Shown one piece after another: positions 11,600 through 21,423 of a stretch of 64,000 nucleotides of DNA (the stretch's first letter is position 1; every line of letters starts with the position of its first letter). Location of the stretch: the NCBI GenBank assembly GCA_021234155.1, contig JAJEKV010000021.1, positions 15,451,563-15,515,562 on the forward strand. The letters are read 5' to 3'. A program made the translations under genes and the position numbers. This DNA comes from Isoetes taiwanensis. Taxonomy: Eukaryota; Streptophyta; Lycopodiopsida; Isoetales; Isoetaceae. Below the pieces are notes generated by a model. It had not been told where the DNA came from. It saw nothing but the letters and a program-made list of their open reading frames with translations, and did no database searches.

Positions 11600-12457
11600 A
11601 TTCTTTGCCATTTTAAGTCTTCACATATTTTGAAGGCAGTTCCTTTGAGATTAGGGCCACTCCTTGCCGATTCATCACGGCATTTAACCAGTATATGCCG
11701 TGTTTTCCCCTCAAGTTTTCTTCCAGTCCTCCATGCATCCTGTATGACGTTTGTATCTGCCTTAAGCTCTTATGCGCAGAAGTTTGATGCTACAGTTTTG
11801 GCATCTTCATCATCGATTTCTGGGATACCAATGAGTCTAACCCTTGTCATTCTTTTCTGTTTTTCACGCTCTTCTGATAGGACTGATTGCACTTCTTGTT
11901 TAATATTATTTTCCGTCACTGTTATGGCCTGGGTATCCTGTTGCTTTTCCAGAATCTCTATTCTTGCAGTTAGTGCTTCTCTTTGTATCCACCGCAAGCG
12001 TACAGCTTTCGGTCGGAAGAGTCGCGAACTGTATTACCTCCTCGTGTATAGCATCTATCCTGCTGACAGATTTCATCAGGGATTCCCAGGCGACGGCCGT
12101 GATCTGGAACTCCTCATCGCTTTGGGTCTTTTTCTTACTCGTAAGGAGGTTGGCCAGGAAGGTGTCGAGGCCGGGGCGATCCCGGATCTTTGAGAGGCAG
12201 ACTGCTGAAATGCCGCCCGTTGCAGAATCTGAGGGGCTTTGTGGGAAGGGTTTAAACTGTCAGAGGATTCTAATTTTCATGGAAGCACATTTGTGGAGCG
12301 GCGAGGCCCCCTTATGGCGGTCTGACAAGGGGGAAGCAGTTGGAGGCGGTGGGAAGGATGCAGTGGGGATAAGAGTTGGCGGTTGTGGAGTGTCTTTCGT
12401 TTGTTTGAAGACAAGGGGCGAGGAGGCAATTTTGAGGAAAGAAACATGTGCTACCAA
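11600..12457 (-). pseudogene. LINE ORF1-like protein, frameshifted
   Basis: Minus strand, high to low: a Pro/Ser-rich head (TPQPPTLIPTASFPPPPTAS), then RDRPGLDTFLANLLTSKKKT, a helical stretch (AWESLMKSVSRIDAIHEEV), and a coiled coil (TARIEILEKQQDTQ, NNIKQEVQSVLSEEREK). An RRM-like start TRVRLIGIPEIDDEDAKTV follows, with a basic tail near 11,640. This order (coiled coil, then an R-x-x-GIPE strand) matches L1-type ORF1 RNA-binding chaperones. A frame change sits near 11,997 and a stop near 12,260. The long plus-strand frames over this region are its antisense shadows. Confidence 0.65.
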
Positions 12458-12536
12458 AAGAAGGTTGTAATGGGGGAGGAAGAAATAAAAGCCAAGATTG
12501 AGTTACGGTGAGGCTAGGGATGAGCCTTCTTCTATT

Positions 12537-13900
12537 GACATCGATTAATAACGGTGAGTGTGGGCGGTGTTGATGTATGGGAAGCCTTTATGCGTTTTGG
12601 TCAGCAGCTTCTGGACAAGGAATGCATATCTGGGATAGTGAGCCAAGAACGGGGGTCTGAGTTGGACCATCTTCACATTCAGTGCGTTCTTAGAGTTGCA
12701 GCAACCCCGGCTATGGTCAATGTGAGATTGAAGAAATATCTTGGCTGGGACACTCACAAGCCAGCCAGAGGAGTGATTTTAGCAAAGCCCTCAAAGATAC
12801 AAAATTGCACTGCTACGAAGGCATGATTGGTTATTGCCTAAAGGATCTTGGTAAAATGCATTTTAGATATCATGTGAAGAACGTTAGCGCGGAGCAGATG
12901 GCCAGGGGGAAAGATCTCTATGCACTTAATGGTGCAGGTGAGATCAAATCATGTGTCACTTTGGACAATCAGAATCTTTTAGCAAGGGCGTGCCATTTCG
13001 TTTCATATCATGGGAAAAAAGCGACTTCTTGCATCATTGGAGCGGTAAAAAGCTTTGCAATGTTGAGGACCAATAAATTTGTTTTGAGCAGTGCATGGGT
13101 GCTACCCATGAACTGTGCATTCATATCGCAGCAGCGAGTTGAGGCAGCGTAGAGGCTGACCTTAAATCCAGGCTCTGCTTCAATTAAGGATGTCCGTTCA
13201 GTGATTTTTGGTACCCCACCTAGAGTTGTGCCCGTGGAGCACATTGGGAAGAGGAGGAAACGGATTTGGGATGATGTTGGGAATGATGTTGGCCCGATGG
13301 TGATGGCGAATTTTGTCGTGGCGGCGTTCGAGGGGATGAAGCGTGCCCATAGATGCCCACTCTCTGCCCTTTATGATCCTTGGCGAGAGATTATCCCGTG
13401 GATTAGGGCGATAGGACTGTTGATATAGAGTAAATGCGCCTCACGGGTTTACATCTCACATGTTAAATATGTAAATGTTGCTGTTTTGTAGGTGTGGTAA
13501 TCAATGAGGTTGCTGTGGGTGGTGTTGGTGACAATGGTCTGCCTCGGGAGATCATAAACATAGATAGTGAATCGGATGGTGAATCAGCGGCGGATTTGCA
13601 GAGTTGCAATGTAAATAGTGCTGCTAGGAAGGGGTCAGAGTGCTTCCATCTTCATGTGGACGTGGAATTGCTGTTAAAGGAAGTGCTTACTGGAATTAAA
13701 GATGTGAAAGATAGCTATGCAATAGCTTGTAGCGGATTCAGGATGTTCTGGAATGTTTAGAGATGGGGGATCTGAAGATTTCATTGAGGCAGCGACGATC
13801 TTTTCGGGGACATGTCAATCTGCTCAAGGGCATTCTTGTGCATCACCTCAATGCTTTGGATCGTATGGCGGCTAGGCATGCTGGGACTATGCAGGCCTGA
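12537..13900 (+). pseudogene. HUH endonuclease / Replitron-like transposase, broken
   Basis: Frame one (from 12,554) reads SQERGSELDHLHIQCVLRV. HLHIQ at 12,668-12,682 is an HUH metal-binding motif. A frameshift near 12,790 leads to YEGMIGYCLKDLGKMHFRYH. YCLK at 12,832-12,843 is a YxxK catalytic-tyrosine motif, followed by HVKNVSAEQMARGKDLYAL. The frame then runs to 13,428, broken only by a TAG at 13,150. An acidic region (13,494: IINIDSESDGESAADLQ) may be a further exon after an AG at 13,489-13,490. It leads, with one more frame change near 13,740, to a helical tail ending MAARHAGTMQA and TGA at 13,898-13,900. The motif pair and spacing fit the HUH endonucleases of Replitron transposons. Such enzymes nick one DNA strand and form a tyrosine-DNA bond. 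The N-terminus is missing and the LINE lies directly upstream. Confidence 0.7.
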
Positions 13901-14832
13901 GGATCTGTGGTTGCTTTGGCATGACTGGAGTTCTGTTGCAGTGTTGCTCTCTTCTTGGTTTTAAAGTTCTGTCTGTAAATATTGGCTTGTGAACAGACTT
14001 GTTGTGGTCGCCATGCTATCAGGGGCAGCATGATGTTTTGTTTGTGCCTATAATATAAAGGCTGTCATGGTTGTCTTGTAGACACACTTGGTGTGCTTGG
14101 GATGCTGTCAGCGGCAGCATCATATTCTGTACATGATGCTGGAAAATATGATGCTGTTCATGTTCTCCGTTATAATATGAAAGTTGTTGTCTGTACATGG
14201 TGTCTGTTGTATTCGAATCACATTTTCCATGTATTCATGTTTAATTCAATGGTTGGTGGATCTGCTGTTGTATTGGAATCACATTTCCCTTGTATTCATG
14301 TTTAATTCAATGGTTTTGGGATTTTTTTTCCCAATGGTTGTTGGTGGAAAATATTAGATAAGGTTGCAGTGAGCGAGAAGGTTTGCAAGACTTTTGCTAT
14401 GTGAAAAGTGTAGGTCAAGAAAGGAATAAATAGGCTAATGGCAAGATTTTTGCTATGTGAAAAGTGTAGGCAATGAATGTGCAATTAAGTTACAACCTCG
14501 GCATGAAACACTACCCCTGAAGAAATGAATTAACAAAACAAGCATACCCATATATAAGCCAGATTTTCCTAAAACCATGTATTTTGTTATTCGCGAGTTT
14601 TTAACAGGAACTGGGACTATCAGCAAAATCCCCATTCAAAATGAGACTGCATCGGGAAGCAAATTTCCACGAGAAGACCTTTCGAAGTATATACTCAACC
14701 TCTTTATAAACAGCATACAGATACAAAAATCAAGTCTCCGATGGAACCAAATGTTCCAAAGAAAAACTCACGTCTGATCTGAGCATCTAACAAAATGTAA
14801 TTATCAGTGTGTGACATTTCTTGCATAATACA
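13901..14832. other. flank with short direct repeats; 3' side of the HIG1 gene
   Basis: No gene is visible. Two direct-repeat pairs are present. ATTCATGTTTAATTCAATGG with its upstream TGTTGTATT.GAATCACATTT occurs at 14,206-14,252 and 14,270-14,315. TTTTGCTATGTGAAAAGTG with its flank occurs at 14,386-14,415 and 14,442-14,471. The first 400 bases may be the terminal part of the HUH element; the last few hundred are probably the HIG1 gene 3' UTR. Confidence 0.5.
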
Positions 14833-15729
14833 TCAAATTCCCTTTTCAGCGGGTACAGGTACATGTTCAGCATATTGTTTTGCTTTCTCCCCTGATTTAT
14901 GCTCATAGTATTCCACAACTGCAGCTCCAGAAAGTGCTAATAAAGTTAAGGCCTGTGCATGTATCCTGAAAGATGCAAGTTGCATGTATCAGTTACATAA
15001 AATAAACATATTTCTGGGCTTCTGACATGTAACTCCCATAAAATGATTGACAGACTTCTTCTGCTTCTTTCTTCTTAGCTAACTTACCAAAGCAAACAAA
15101 TTAAGGCAGAAGAAAGAACAAAAATAGCTTACACACTCCTTTCTATTATCATCTCTGTAAATAATATGTAAATAATAATACTATAACATCTGCCAATGGA
15201 AAGTGTGATGTAGGTATTCACATGTTAAACTATCCGCATGCTAAACACCTTGAAGAGAAGTACTTTAGATCTTAATCTTCGATATATTCATGTTATTCAA
15301 TGCACTAAATACACTGTTTATATTGCACACTAGTGCGACAATAGAGCCATAAGTAAAAAAAAAAAGAAGAAACGATCGATTTAACATAATCTCACCATAC
15401 CACAGCTCAAAGGACCAGGTTATCATCAGCAAAATAAAAAAGGCAAGCAAAAATTTCCCATACCTGGCATGTATGATCTTTACACTCAACTTCCCGGGCT
15501 GGGAAAAATTCCATGCGAATGATCCTGCCAAAGCCGTGGCCCAAAACGTCCCTAACCATATTGAAAAACTCGCATTATAGCATGTGATAAGGAATTCAAC
15601 AGAAAACCGATCCGGAAAAAAAAAGCCCCAAAAAAAAGGCTTACCGACAGTGCGAAGCTTATGATCGACGACCCAAGTGCGGAGCGATTCCATGGTAGTC
15701 TTTTCTGTCTTTCGGTCGGAAGAAGCCAT
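14833..15729 (-). CDS. HIG1-domain / hypoxia-responsive family mitochondrial protein
   Basis: Three minus-strand exons, 15,729-15,645, 15,551-15,464 and 14,965-14,833, join in frame to a 101-residue protein. Introns start GTAAGC and GTATGG and end TTAG and TTTCAG. The start is MASSDRKTEKTTMESLRTW, followed by the family box VVDHKLRTVG. After the first splice comes ALAGSFAWNFSQPGKLSVKI, then IHARIHAQALTLLALSGAAV, and the end reads VEYYEHKSGEKAKQYAEHV. This matches plant HIG1 (hypoxia-induced gene 1) proteins closely in length and layout. There are two membrane segments (around residues 30-45 and 60-80) with a conserved HKLRTVG before the first. Family members sit in the inner mitochondrial membrane and support assembly of respiratory supercomplexes. 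The second ATG (METLRTW-like position) is an alternative start. No disabling change is seen. Confidence 0.9.
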
Positions 15730-16929
15730 GGAAGCGATTGAAAGGAAGATTAGATCGAAGATTTAAAGGAAGGATGGCAGAGCAGAAGATCTGGCGAGCT
15801 AGAGGGGGCGGCTTGCTTGCGGATATATGGATTTGGAACGAAGGATCCTCTGCGCTAGGTCAGTTGCCGCCGGCTGGAGACGCCCTTTTTTTTTTTTTAG
15901 AACGGCGGCTTTCCGGCCATGCGGTAGCCGCGAACACAATGGTTACATGTAGCCGGCAACTTTGTTTTCTTACAAAATCAATTGTCGGGAACTAAGTCGA
16001 CTTTTGTTGACATTGTTCCTCGTAATTTTCAAAAAAATAATTTAGGGCCTTTTGTTGAAATTTCAACCAATATAATAATCGTGTTGATTGGATTAGTTTC
16101 AAGTAGTCCCTTTAACCACCCCATTTGACCTTGCATGGTGATCTTGTTTCTATTCACTTCGAAGATTCTATTGCCATGTTTTGCACATTTGCCTTTCGGC
16201 TATCTCATTGTTTGTAGATTTTTCAAACTGAAAGTAGCCCCAGATTTTAGCACTCTATATATTGACAATTGCGTACGTCAAAAAATGTAGATCACAATTC
16301 CACTGTTTGGAAGGATTGATTATGCTGATAAGCTCCTCCTCCGGAGGTGGAAATTTTATTTTTCCAAGTTGAAACTAAAGGGAAGTCAATATTCAATGCA
16401 CGACTCCCATAATGCACCTAGAGCTATTTTTTCCTTGAGTAAATGAAGCGAGATGTTGGGCGAGATGTTGTCAAATTGTACAAGTATACATATGAGACAA
16501 GGCAGATTCAAGTCGTGTGTGTGTCTAGGGACAGAGTTGGTCCCGCAAATCCATTATCTCCTGGAGGTATGATCCCAACATCCAAACTGAAGCCGCGTTG
16601 AGTGGCATGTGTAGCAGTTAGAACATGCATTTAGCATTGGGGGAACATACTGGAGTCTTTTAAAATAGACTCATGCCGAAGCAACCAAACTTGCACTCCA
16701 AGTTGATCTAATCTTAACACCAATTTTTTTTTGGACCTTTTGTTATATGTATTGGAATCCAACACTGCCACTGTTGGAATCCAAAGACTTCCATAAACTT
16801 TAAACTGAAATGCATAACCGAAACTACCATATTTCCTTTTTTTTTCTTGTTCTTTCTTTTCCTTCTAAACTTACTGCATGAAAACTATAACAGGAAAAAC
16901 TGAAACTCACATAGATGTCACACCTTGTT
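15730..16929. other. upstream flank of the HIG1 gene; no gene seen
   Basis: The first 150 bases are the likely promoter and 5' UTR side of the minus-strand HIG1 gene; I could not point to a convincing TATA box. A T-run lies at about 15,886-15,898. The rest is AT-rich DNA leading into the 3' flank of the copia element. A short imperfect inverted repeat, GGAATCCAACA...TGTTGGAATCC, lies near 16,752-16,781 and might mark a copia LTR edge. Confidence 0.45.
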
Positions 16930-17182
16930 TTTCTTCACTCTGCTGCTTCCATTCTTATTTCTTGAACACATTCAAAGAACCTTTTCTTGTTCAATGGTTT
17001 AGTCAATGCATCTGCTGTCATAAACTGTATACCAAATGCTTGATGATAACCTTACCTTCTGCCACCTTTTCCCTAGTAAAGTGAGATTGGATTTTGATAT
17101 GCTTGGCTTTTAAACAATTACTTGGATTTTTCATCAAACTTACTGCAGTCTTGTTATCATTCATAATTGAAGTGACCTTTTT

Positions 17183-17934
17183 CTACTCATATCCCAACTC
17201 CTTTAGCAATCTTTGAAGTCGAATGGCTTCTTTGTGGCTACACAAATAGCCATAAGCCATACATTCAACTCCACATGTGCTGACAACAGTCGCCTTCTGC
17301 TTCTTGCTTGTCCATCTAACTATTCTCCCTTGCAGCTTAAAAATGAAGCTCGTGCGTGATTTGTGTGTGGTTAACTCTCCAGCATAATTAGCATCAACCA
17401 CTGTGCTACTACCATCCCCAAATGACAAGTTTGCTTTAAATAGCGAAGAATCCGCTTAAGATCTTGCCAATAAAGAGGGCCTAGCTGCTCCATAAACTGG
17501 CTAACCATAATGACACTTTCAAAAATGTCAAGGTGTGTACAGACCATGAGATGCATGAGGGAGACTACCACGCGTCTACAGGGGATGCCAATCGTAGCAT
17601 CAATTTCATTTCCACCATTCAGAGAACACATATCATATGTCAAATTGGCATGGATACCAAGAGTACTTAGTTGTCTTGAGTGTTGCATATTGCATTTGGA
17701 AAGCAAAGTTCCAATGGCCTTTGTTTGATGAATAACAATAGATTGTTTTTTCTGATTCATCAACACTTGAATACGCAAAAAATACGTTAATGGCCCTGAA
17801 TTAGTCATATGGAAGCAGTTAGTTAAGGCACCCTTTGTTTGTTGCATGAGCATAAGGGAATTGGATGCCAAAATAAGGTCATTCATATACAACACAATAA
17901 TGATGAGCTTACTACCCAATTGTTTAAGGTACAC
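17183..17934 (-). pseudogene. copia RT palm and RNase H
   Basis: The RT part reads IIIVLYMNDLILASNSLM, where YVDD has become YMND, a damaging change at the first catalytic aspartate. It continues FHMTNSGPLTYFLRIQV, the usual copia block after YVDD (MKDLG.L.YFLG). A frame change near 17,400 leads to RNase H: VVDANYAGELTTHKSRTSF, FKLQGRIVRWTSKKQ and VVSTCGVECMAYGYLCSHKE, corresponding to DADWAG, SWKSKKQ and STAEAEY. RNase H removes the RNA template during reverse transcription. Confidence 0.88.
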
Positions 17935-18445
17935 ATTTTAGTCTGCACTACTCCTTTAATCCGAGATGGGTGAAAATTTTCATGAGCACTTTTATACCAC
18001 AATCGGGGAGATTGCTTAAGGCAAACTTAACATCCATCCGTTGCAGATCCAACCACAATTGGGCTACCATAGCTATGACTAACTCGTACAGACGTCAAAC
18101 GAGCCACTAGAGCAAAAAATTTCAAGTTTCTTGATATTCAATGCCAGTCGTTTGGAAATATCCCTGAGAAAGTGGCCTAGCTTTATACCTAGAGAACGTT
18201 TGTGCTCATTATATTTAACCTAGTAAAGTCGTTTACAAAATATAGTCTTCCTTCCCTTTGGTAATTCACACAATTGCCAAGTATCACTATCAAGAAGAGG
18301 GAATATTCTTCGTGCATAGCTTTAGATCATAGCTCCTGGTCTGTACTTCGAATGGCTCCATGAGATGAGGAAGATTTATCTACAGTGGCACTGCTGTGAA
18401 GAACAATATAGGTTGAGCCTTTGGGTTTTCGACTATGAAGGTACT

Positions 18446-18910
18446 CTATTGCATTTTTTCTGTGTGGCGTGTTGGCCTAGAAGACCTTCTTGGGCTAGGA
18501 GGTTTAGGAACGGCTATCTCCATGCTGTCTTTGTCTTCTTCAAACTCAGGATCAAAAGGAATCTCATGCTCATCTAAGGGTATATTCTCCACTGCATGCC
18601 CAATATCTGCTTCAGAATCACTGCATTCAAAATTGTTCCCATCCTCAACGAGCCCAAGTGGTTCATACATTGATGGATTTTTACATTGCCCTATGCTGAA
18701 ATCCACTTCATTAAAGGCCATACTTCTCTGTGTCATCTTCCTAATTGAGGGAACAGATAGTTTATAGGCTTTTATTGTATTTCCATATACCATCATGCAG
18801 GGGGGTTGCTCTGGAGAAAGCTTACTAGCCTTTCTTCTTTTGAGAGGTGAGCATAGGTAGTGCACCTGAAGATTTTCAGATGGTCTATAGAGGGCTTCAC
18901 TCATATCCAA
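18446..18910 (-). pseudogene. copia integrase-RT linker region
   Basis: This 154-residue open frame is acidic and Pro/Ser-rich (NIPLDEHEIPFDPEFEEDKD, then PKPPSPRRSSRPTR). That is the normal composition of the variable linker between integrase and RT in copia polyproteins, which typically ends R-R-S-x-R. It lies in the right place and orientation between the integrase and RT pieces. Confidence 0.65.
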
Positions 18911-18998
18911 ACCTCATCTGGTACACATGAAATTAACGCCTTAGTGGGAACACTATTAATGATGCACATAGTAGTATGAACCGTTTCTATCCCAATAC

Positions 18999-19300
18999 TC
19001 AATTTCTTTTCAAAGGATCATTACCCTGGCACATTCTAATACAGTCCGGTTTTTTCTCCACTACGCCATTTTGCTGATGCTCATGGGCTACAGATAGCTT
19101 ATGTTTAACATCTAGTGATTGAAGGTACTCATCAGATTCGCCATTGCAAAATTTGCCACCCCACCCTCCCACTTTGAAATGCACAATCTGCCTAGAGCCG
19201 CCCCGGGCGGTCCGGCGTGGACAAGGGTGCATTGCTGACATGGGAGCCCTTATGGCTTTGATCTTCTATTCTTTATAGATTTGAACCATCACCTTCTAGA
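18999..19300 (-). pseudogene. copia integrase core fragment
   Basis: The minus-strand read gives GGKFCNGESDEYLQSLDVKH then KLSVAHEHQQNGVVEKK, followed by RMCQ. These correspond to the second catalytic aspartate region (SDNGGEF) and the catalytic glutamate box (PQQNGVVERKNRT) of the copia integrase. The aspartate box itself is disrupted by a short GC-rich stretch (19,195-19,215) that does not fit the protein. Integrase inserts the cDNA into the host genome. Confidence 0.75.
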
Positions 19301-19598
19301 CATTAAAGAATTCAAATGCTTTTGACTTGTACTCTATAAAGTACACCCAATTTTTCTGTGTATAATCGTCTATGATTAACAGAAAATACAGGGATCCTCC
19401 TATTGATGGCACTCGAGCAGGGCCTCAGACAACCATATGCACAAGCCTTAATGGTCTTGTTGCTCTTTCTCCCTTTTAACTTCTTGTATGACTTTCTACT
19501 AAGTTTTTCAAAAGCACGGTTTCATCAGACTAGAAGGTGTTTTAATCTTTTGAAGGCCTGTAACGAGGGACTTTATCTTTCATCTTTTTAAGATTTGA

Positions 19599-19990
19599 TC
19601 ATTCATACTGACTCTGCACCTCACCTTGAGCTATAATGTTATTGTGCTTATCTTTAATTATGCATTGGCCTCGTCCAAATTTGGCTGATAAACAGACATC
19701 GTCTATATTGAATATGGATATGAGGTTCACCTCAATCTTAGGGACATAAAGAGTGTTCTTCAGTTGAACTTTCCCTGTGGCAAGCATCATGCTTATTGTA
19801 CCATAACCAGTGACACTAGGTATTAATTTTTCAATCTTCACTTTCTTACCCCGTGGAAGATCTGTAAACTAATCGAACACTGCATTGTTATTGGTCATGT
19901 GATCGCTTGCCCCAAAATCCAAATACCAAATCATGTGGCCCATTTCCGCTACGAATTCCATGGCCATTATCTTATAGATATCGACCAGAC
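19599..19990 (-). pseudogene. copia protease and pre-integrase region
   Basis: Around 19,945-19,880 the read is WYLDFGASDHMTNNNAVF. DFGAS stands for the DSGAS active site of the aspartic protease, with the Ser replaced by Phe. A stop follows, then SVTGYGTISMML, KNTLYVPKIEVNLISI and a tail ending NIIAQGE. This is the usual copia stretch between protease and integrase. Confidence 0.8.
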
Positions 19991-20000
19991 ACCTTCCTTT

Positions 20001-20850
20001 TCTGCTACATTCCATAATGAAATGCGTACATATATCATCTCGCAAAGCACCTAATACATGTACTTAATCACCATGCTAACACCTGCAATCCTACTTGTCT
20101 CCTTCTTAGTTTGTGTTGTCGTGAATGCTCTAGAAGTAGAGACTAATGAATCAAGTCGCATTTAATTAAAGTGGGTCTCATTCCATTCCCATCTTTCTTT
20201 GGAACCCTGTTATTTTACATGAAAATGATGAGGAAAACTTTTAAAACCGCATTATTGCTTTAGAAGATGCATGTTTTGCTGTGTGAAAAAAAAAAAATGT
20301 TAAGGAAAATTACGTGGTCTACTTTTCTTGGTTAGCGAGTTGAGAAGATAAAGAGCGCAACTAAAACCAATGAAAATGCTATCTCTCTGTAAACAATGTG
20401 CTGATCTGCCCTGAATTTTTATTCATAAATAATTTCATTACATTGTATTTTACAATGGTTGAGGATACCATGATGGTCGGGTTGACATAAATATTACATC
20501 ATCTTTGCACACAGACCACCTATTGGGAACAGCATGCAGAGCAAGGTCTGAGGCGTTCCAAGCCACAAGAGCAACTTGAAGAGAATAGAAATCTGCACAC
20601 GCTAGCCTGACCAATGCATGTCACCAACCTCTCCTCGTCCTCTTTCCTCAATGAACAGGTTTTTCCATGGCTCCCGATCATGTCCTTTCTGTTCGCGATC
20701 TGTACTGGGAAAGGCAAAATCAAGTTAATGCAAGTGATGCTATAGACAATACGAATAAGAAGACAACCAGTTCTAAGGGCCATTTCTAAAGAAAGTAGTT
20801 CTGAGGCTCTTTCTCGACTCGCGAGTCGAGAAAGGCCCTAAGGTCCCTCT
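20001..20850. other. no gene; possible copia 5' region, with palindrome at 20,809-20,834
   Basis: Minus-strand reading of 20,400-20,480 has an AATAAA-like signal and LTR-like composition, so the copia 5' LTR could be here, but I could not find its mate. Next to the family A LTR sits a perfect 26-bp palindrome of CTTTCTCGACTCG and its complement, flanked by a further inverted pair TAAGGGCC/GGCCCTAA (about 20,774-20,781 and 20,834-20,841). Confidence 0.5.
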
Positions 20851-21375
20851 TGTCATGAACCTCTCAGCGCAAAGGAAAATCTCTGCGGAGAATCACATAA
20901 AAATCTGAAAGAAATATGCCAAGATCGGCAAAAGCGATATATGAGCAGGGAATCAAGAATACAATGGCGAAAGGCAGCGGAACGAGACAAATGCCTAGAA
21001 GGCTCAAGGCTGGTGTTGAACCCAAGGAATGGTTTGACAATGGTTTTGACAGGGAGGTGCCTCCTTATATATCTAGACCAGCGGTCGGGATCGCGCCACT
21101 CAATGGTTGAGATCGCGCCAAGTGTCAGCGCATGCATTTTAGGTTTTAGAACATTCTAGAACCTTACGGAGCTAGTCCCACATATGAGGGGAAGGCGTGG
21201 AATGTCTTCAACAAATATTAGTAGCGCACTTGGCAAAGGTGTGTGACTACTTGGCTGGAAGGTTCGCGGTTCAAACTCTGTCTTGTGCAACTACCCTTTT
21301 GCATCCGTGTGGCGACCATCTTTTTGTACATAGGAGTATAATGTTATTATAATCCCGAATATCCGTATGGTCCCC
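20851..21375 (-). mobile_element. family A chromovirus LTR
   Basis: Read on the minus strand, this holds the modules shared by all family A LTRs. They are a start with CTCCTATGTACAAAAAGATGG, an antisense tRNA-like part (GGTTCAAACTC on the plus strand, 21,271-21,281), a heat-shock-element-like block (21,142-21,163), and TATATAA (21,071-21,065). A T-rich 3' half ends in TTCATGACA at 20,851. It follows directly after the chromodomain of the same element, so it is that copy's 3' LTR. A purine tract (AGGAGGGGGA, about 21,375-21,385) lies just before it. Confidence 0.75.
21142..21163 (-). promoter_or_regulatory. heat-shock-element-like block in family A LTR
   Basis: The block has the pattern TTC-nn-GAA-nn-TTC-nn-GAA, with one substitution here (TTTTAGAA in the first module). 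TATATAA lies about 71 bp downstream in element orientation. Plant heat-shock factors bind alternating nGAAn modules. Confidence 0.6.
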
Positions 21376-21423
21376 CTCCTGATGGCGGCGAGTCCTTGAA
21401 GCTGGGGCGGATTACTTTCGGAC

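Larger units (their letters stand above)
6930..12460 (-). mobile_element. decayed LINE (L1-like non-LTR retrotransposon), interrupted
   Basis: The parts lie in the expected order on the minus strand. An ORF1-like coiled-coil protein (12,457-11,630) is followed by an AP-type endonuclease (about 11,190-10,523), the linker and reverse transcriptase (9,344-7,990), the post-RT region, and a 3' end in (ATT)n at 6,946-6,932. A 1.24-kb poly(A) retroposon splits it at 9,375-10,611. The copy is long but not functional: all domains carry frameshifts and stops. I could not identify a target duplication with certainty. The 5' end abuts the HUH-gene relic at about 12.5 kb, so the LINE may have truncated that gene on insertion. 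Confidence 0.85.
16930..20000 (-). mobile_element. Ty1/copia retrotransposon, decayed internal region
   Basis: Minus-strand domains lie in copia order: protease (about 19,990-19,860), pre-integrase region (19,841-19,599), integrase (19,300-18,999), linker (18,910-18,446), RT and RNase H (17,934-17,183), and the C-terminal box TADALTKPLNKKRFFECV (17,018-16,963). Stops and frame changes are frequent, so it cannot move by itself. I could not delimit LTRs. The 20,030-20,480 side carries AATAAA-like polyadenylation context in minus reading and may hold the 5' LTR. Confidence 0.85.

Noticed and set aside
11630-12470. Two long overlapping plus-strand frames (187 and 168 residues)
   Set aside because: They are antisense to the LINE ORF1 region, whose minus-strand frames show coiled-coil and RNA-binding features. 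Neither plus-strand translation has family character.
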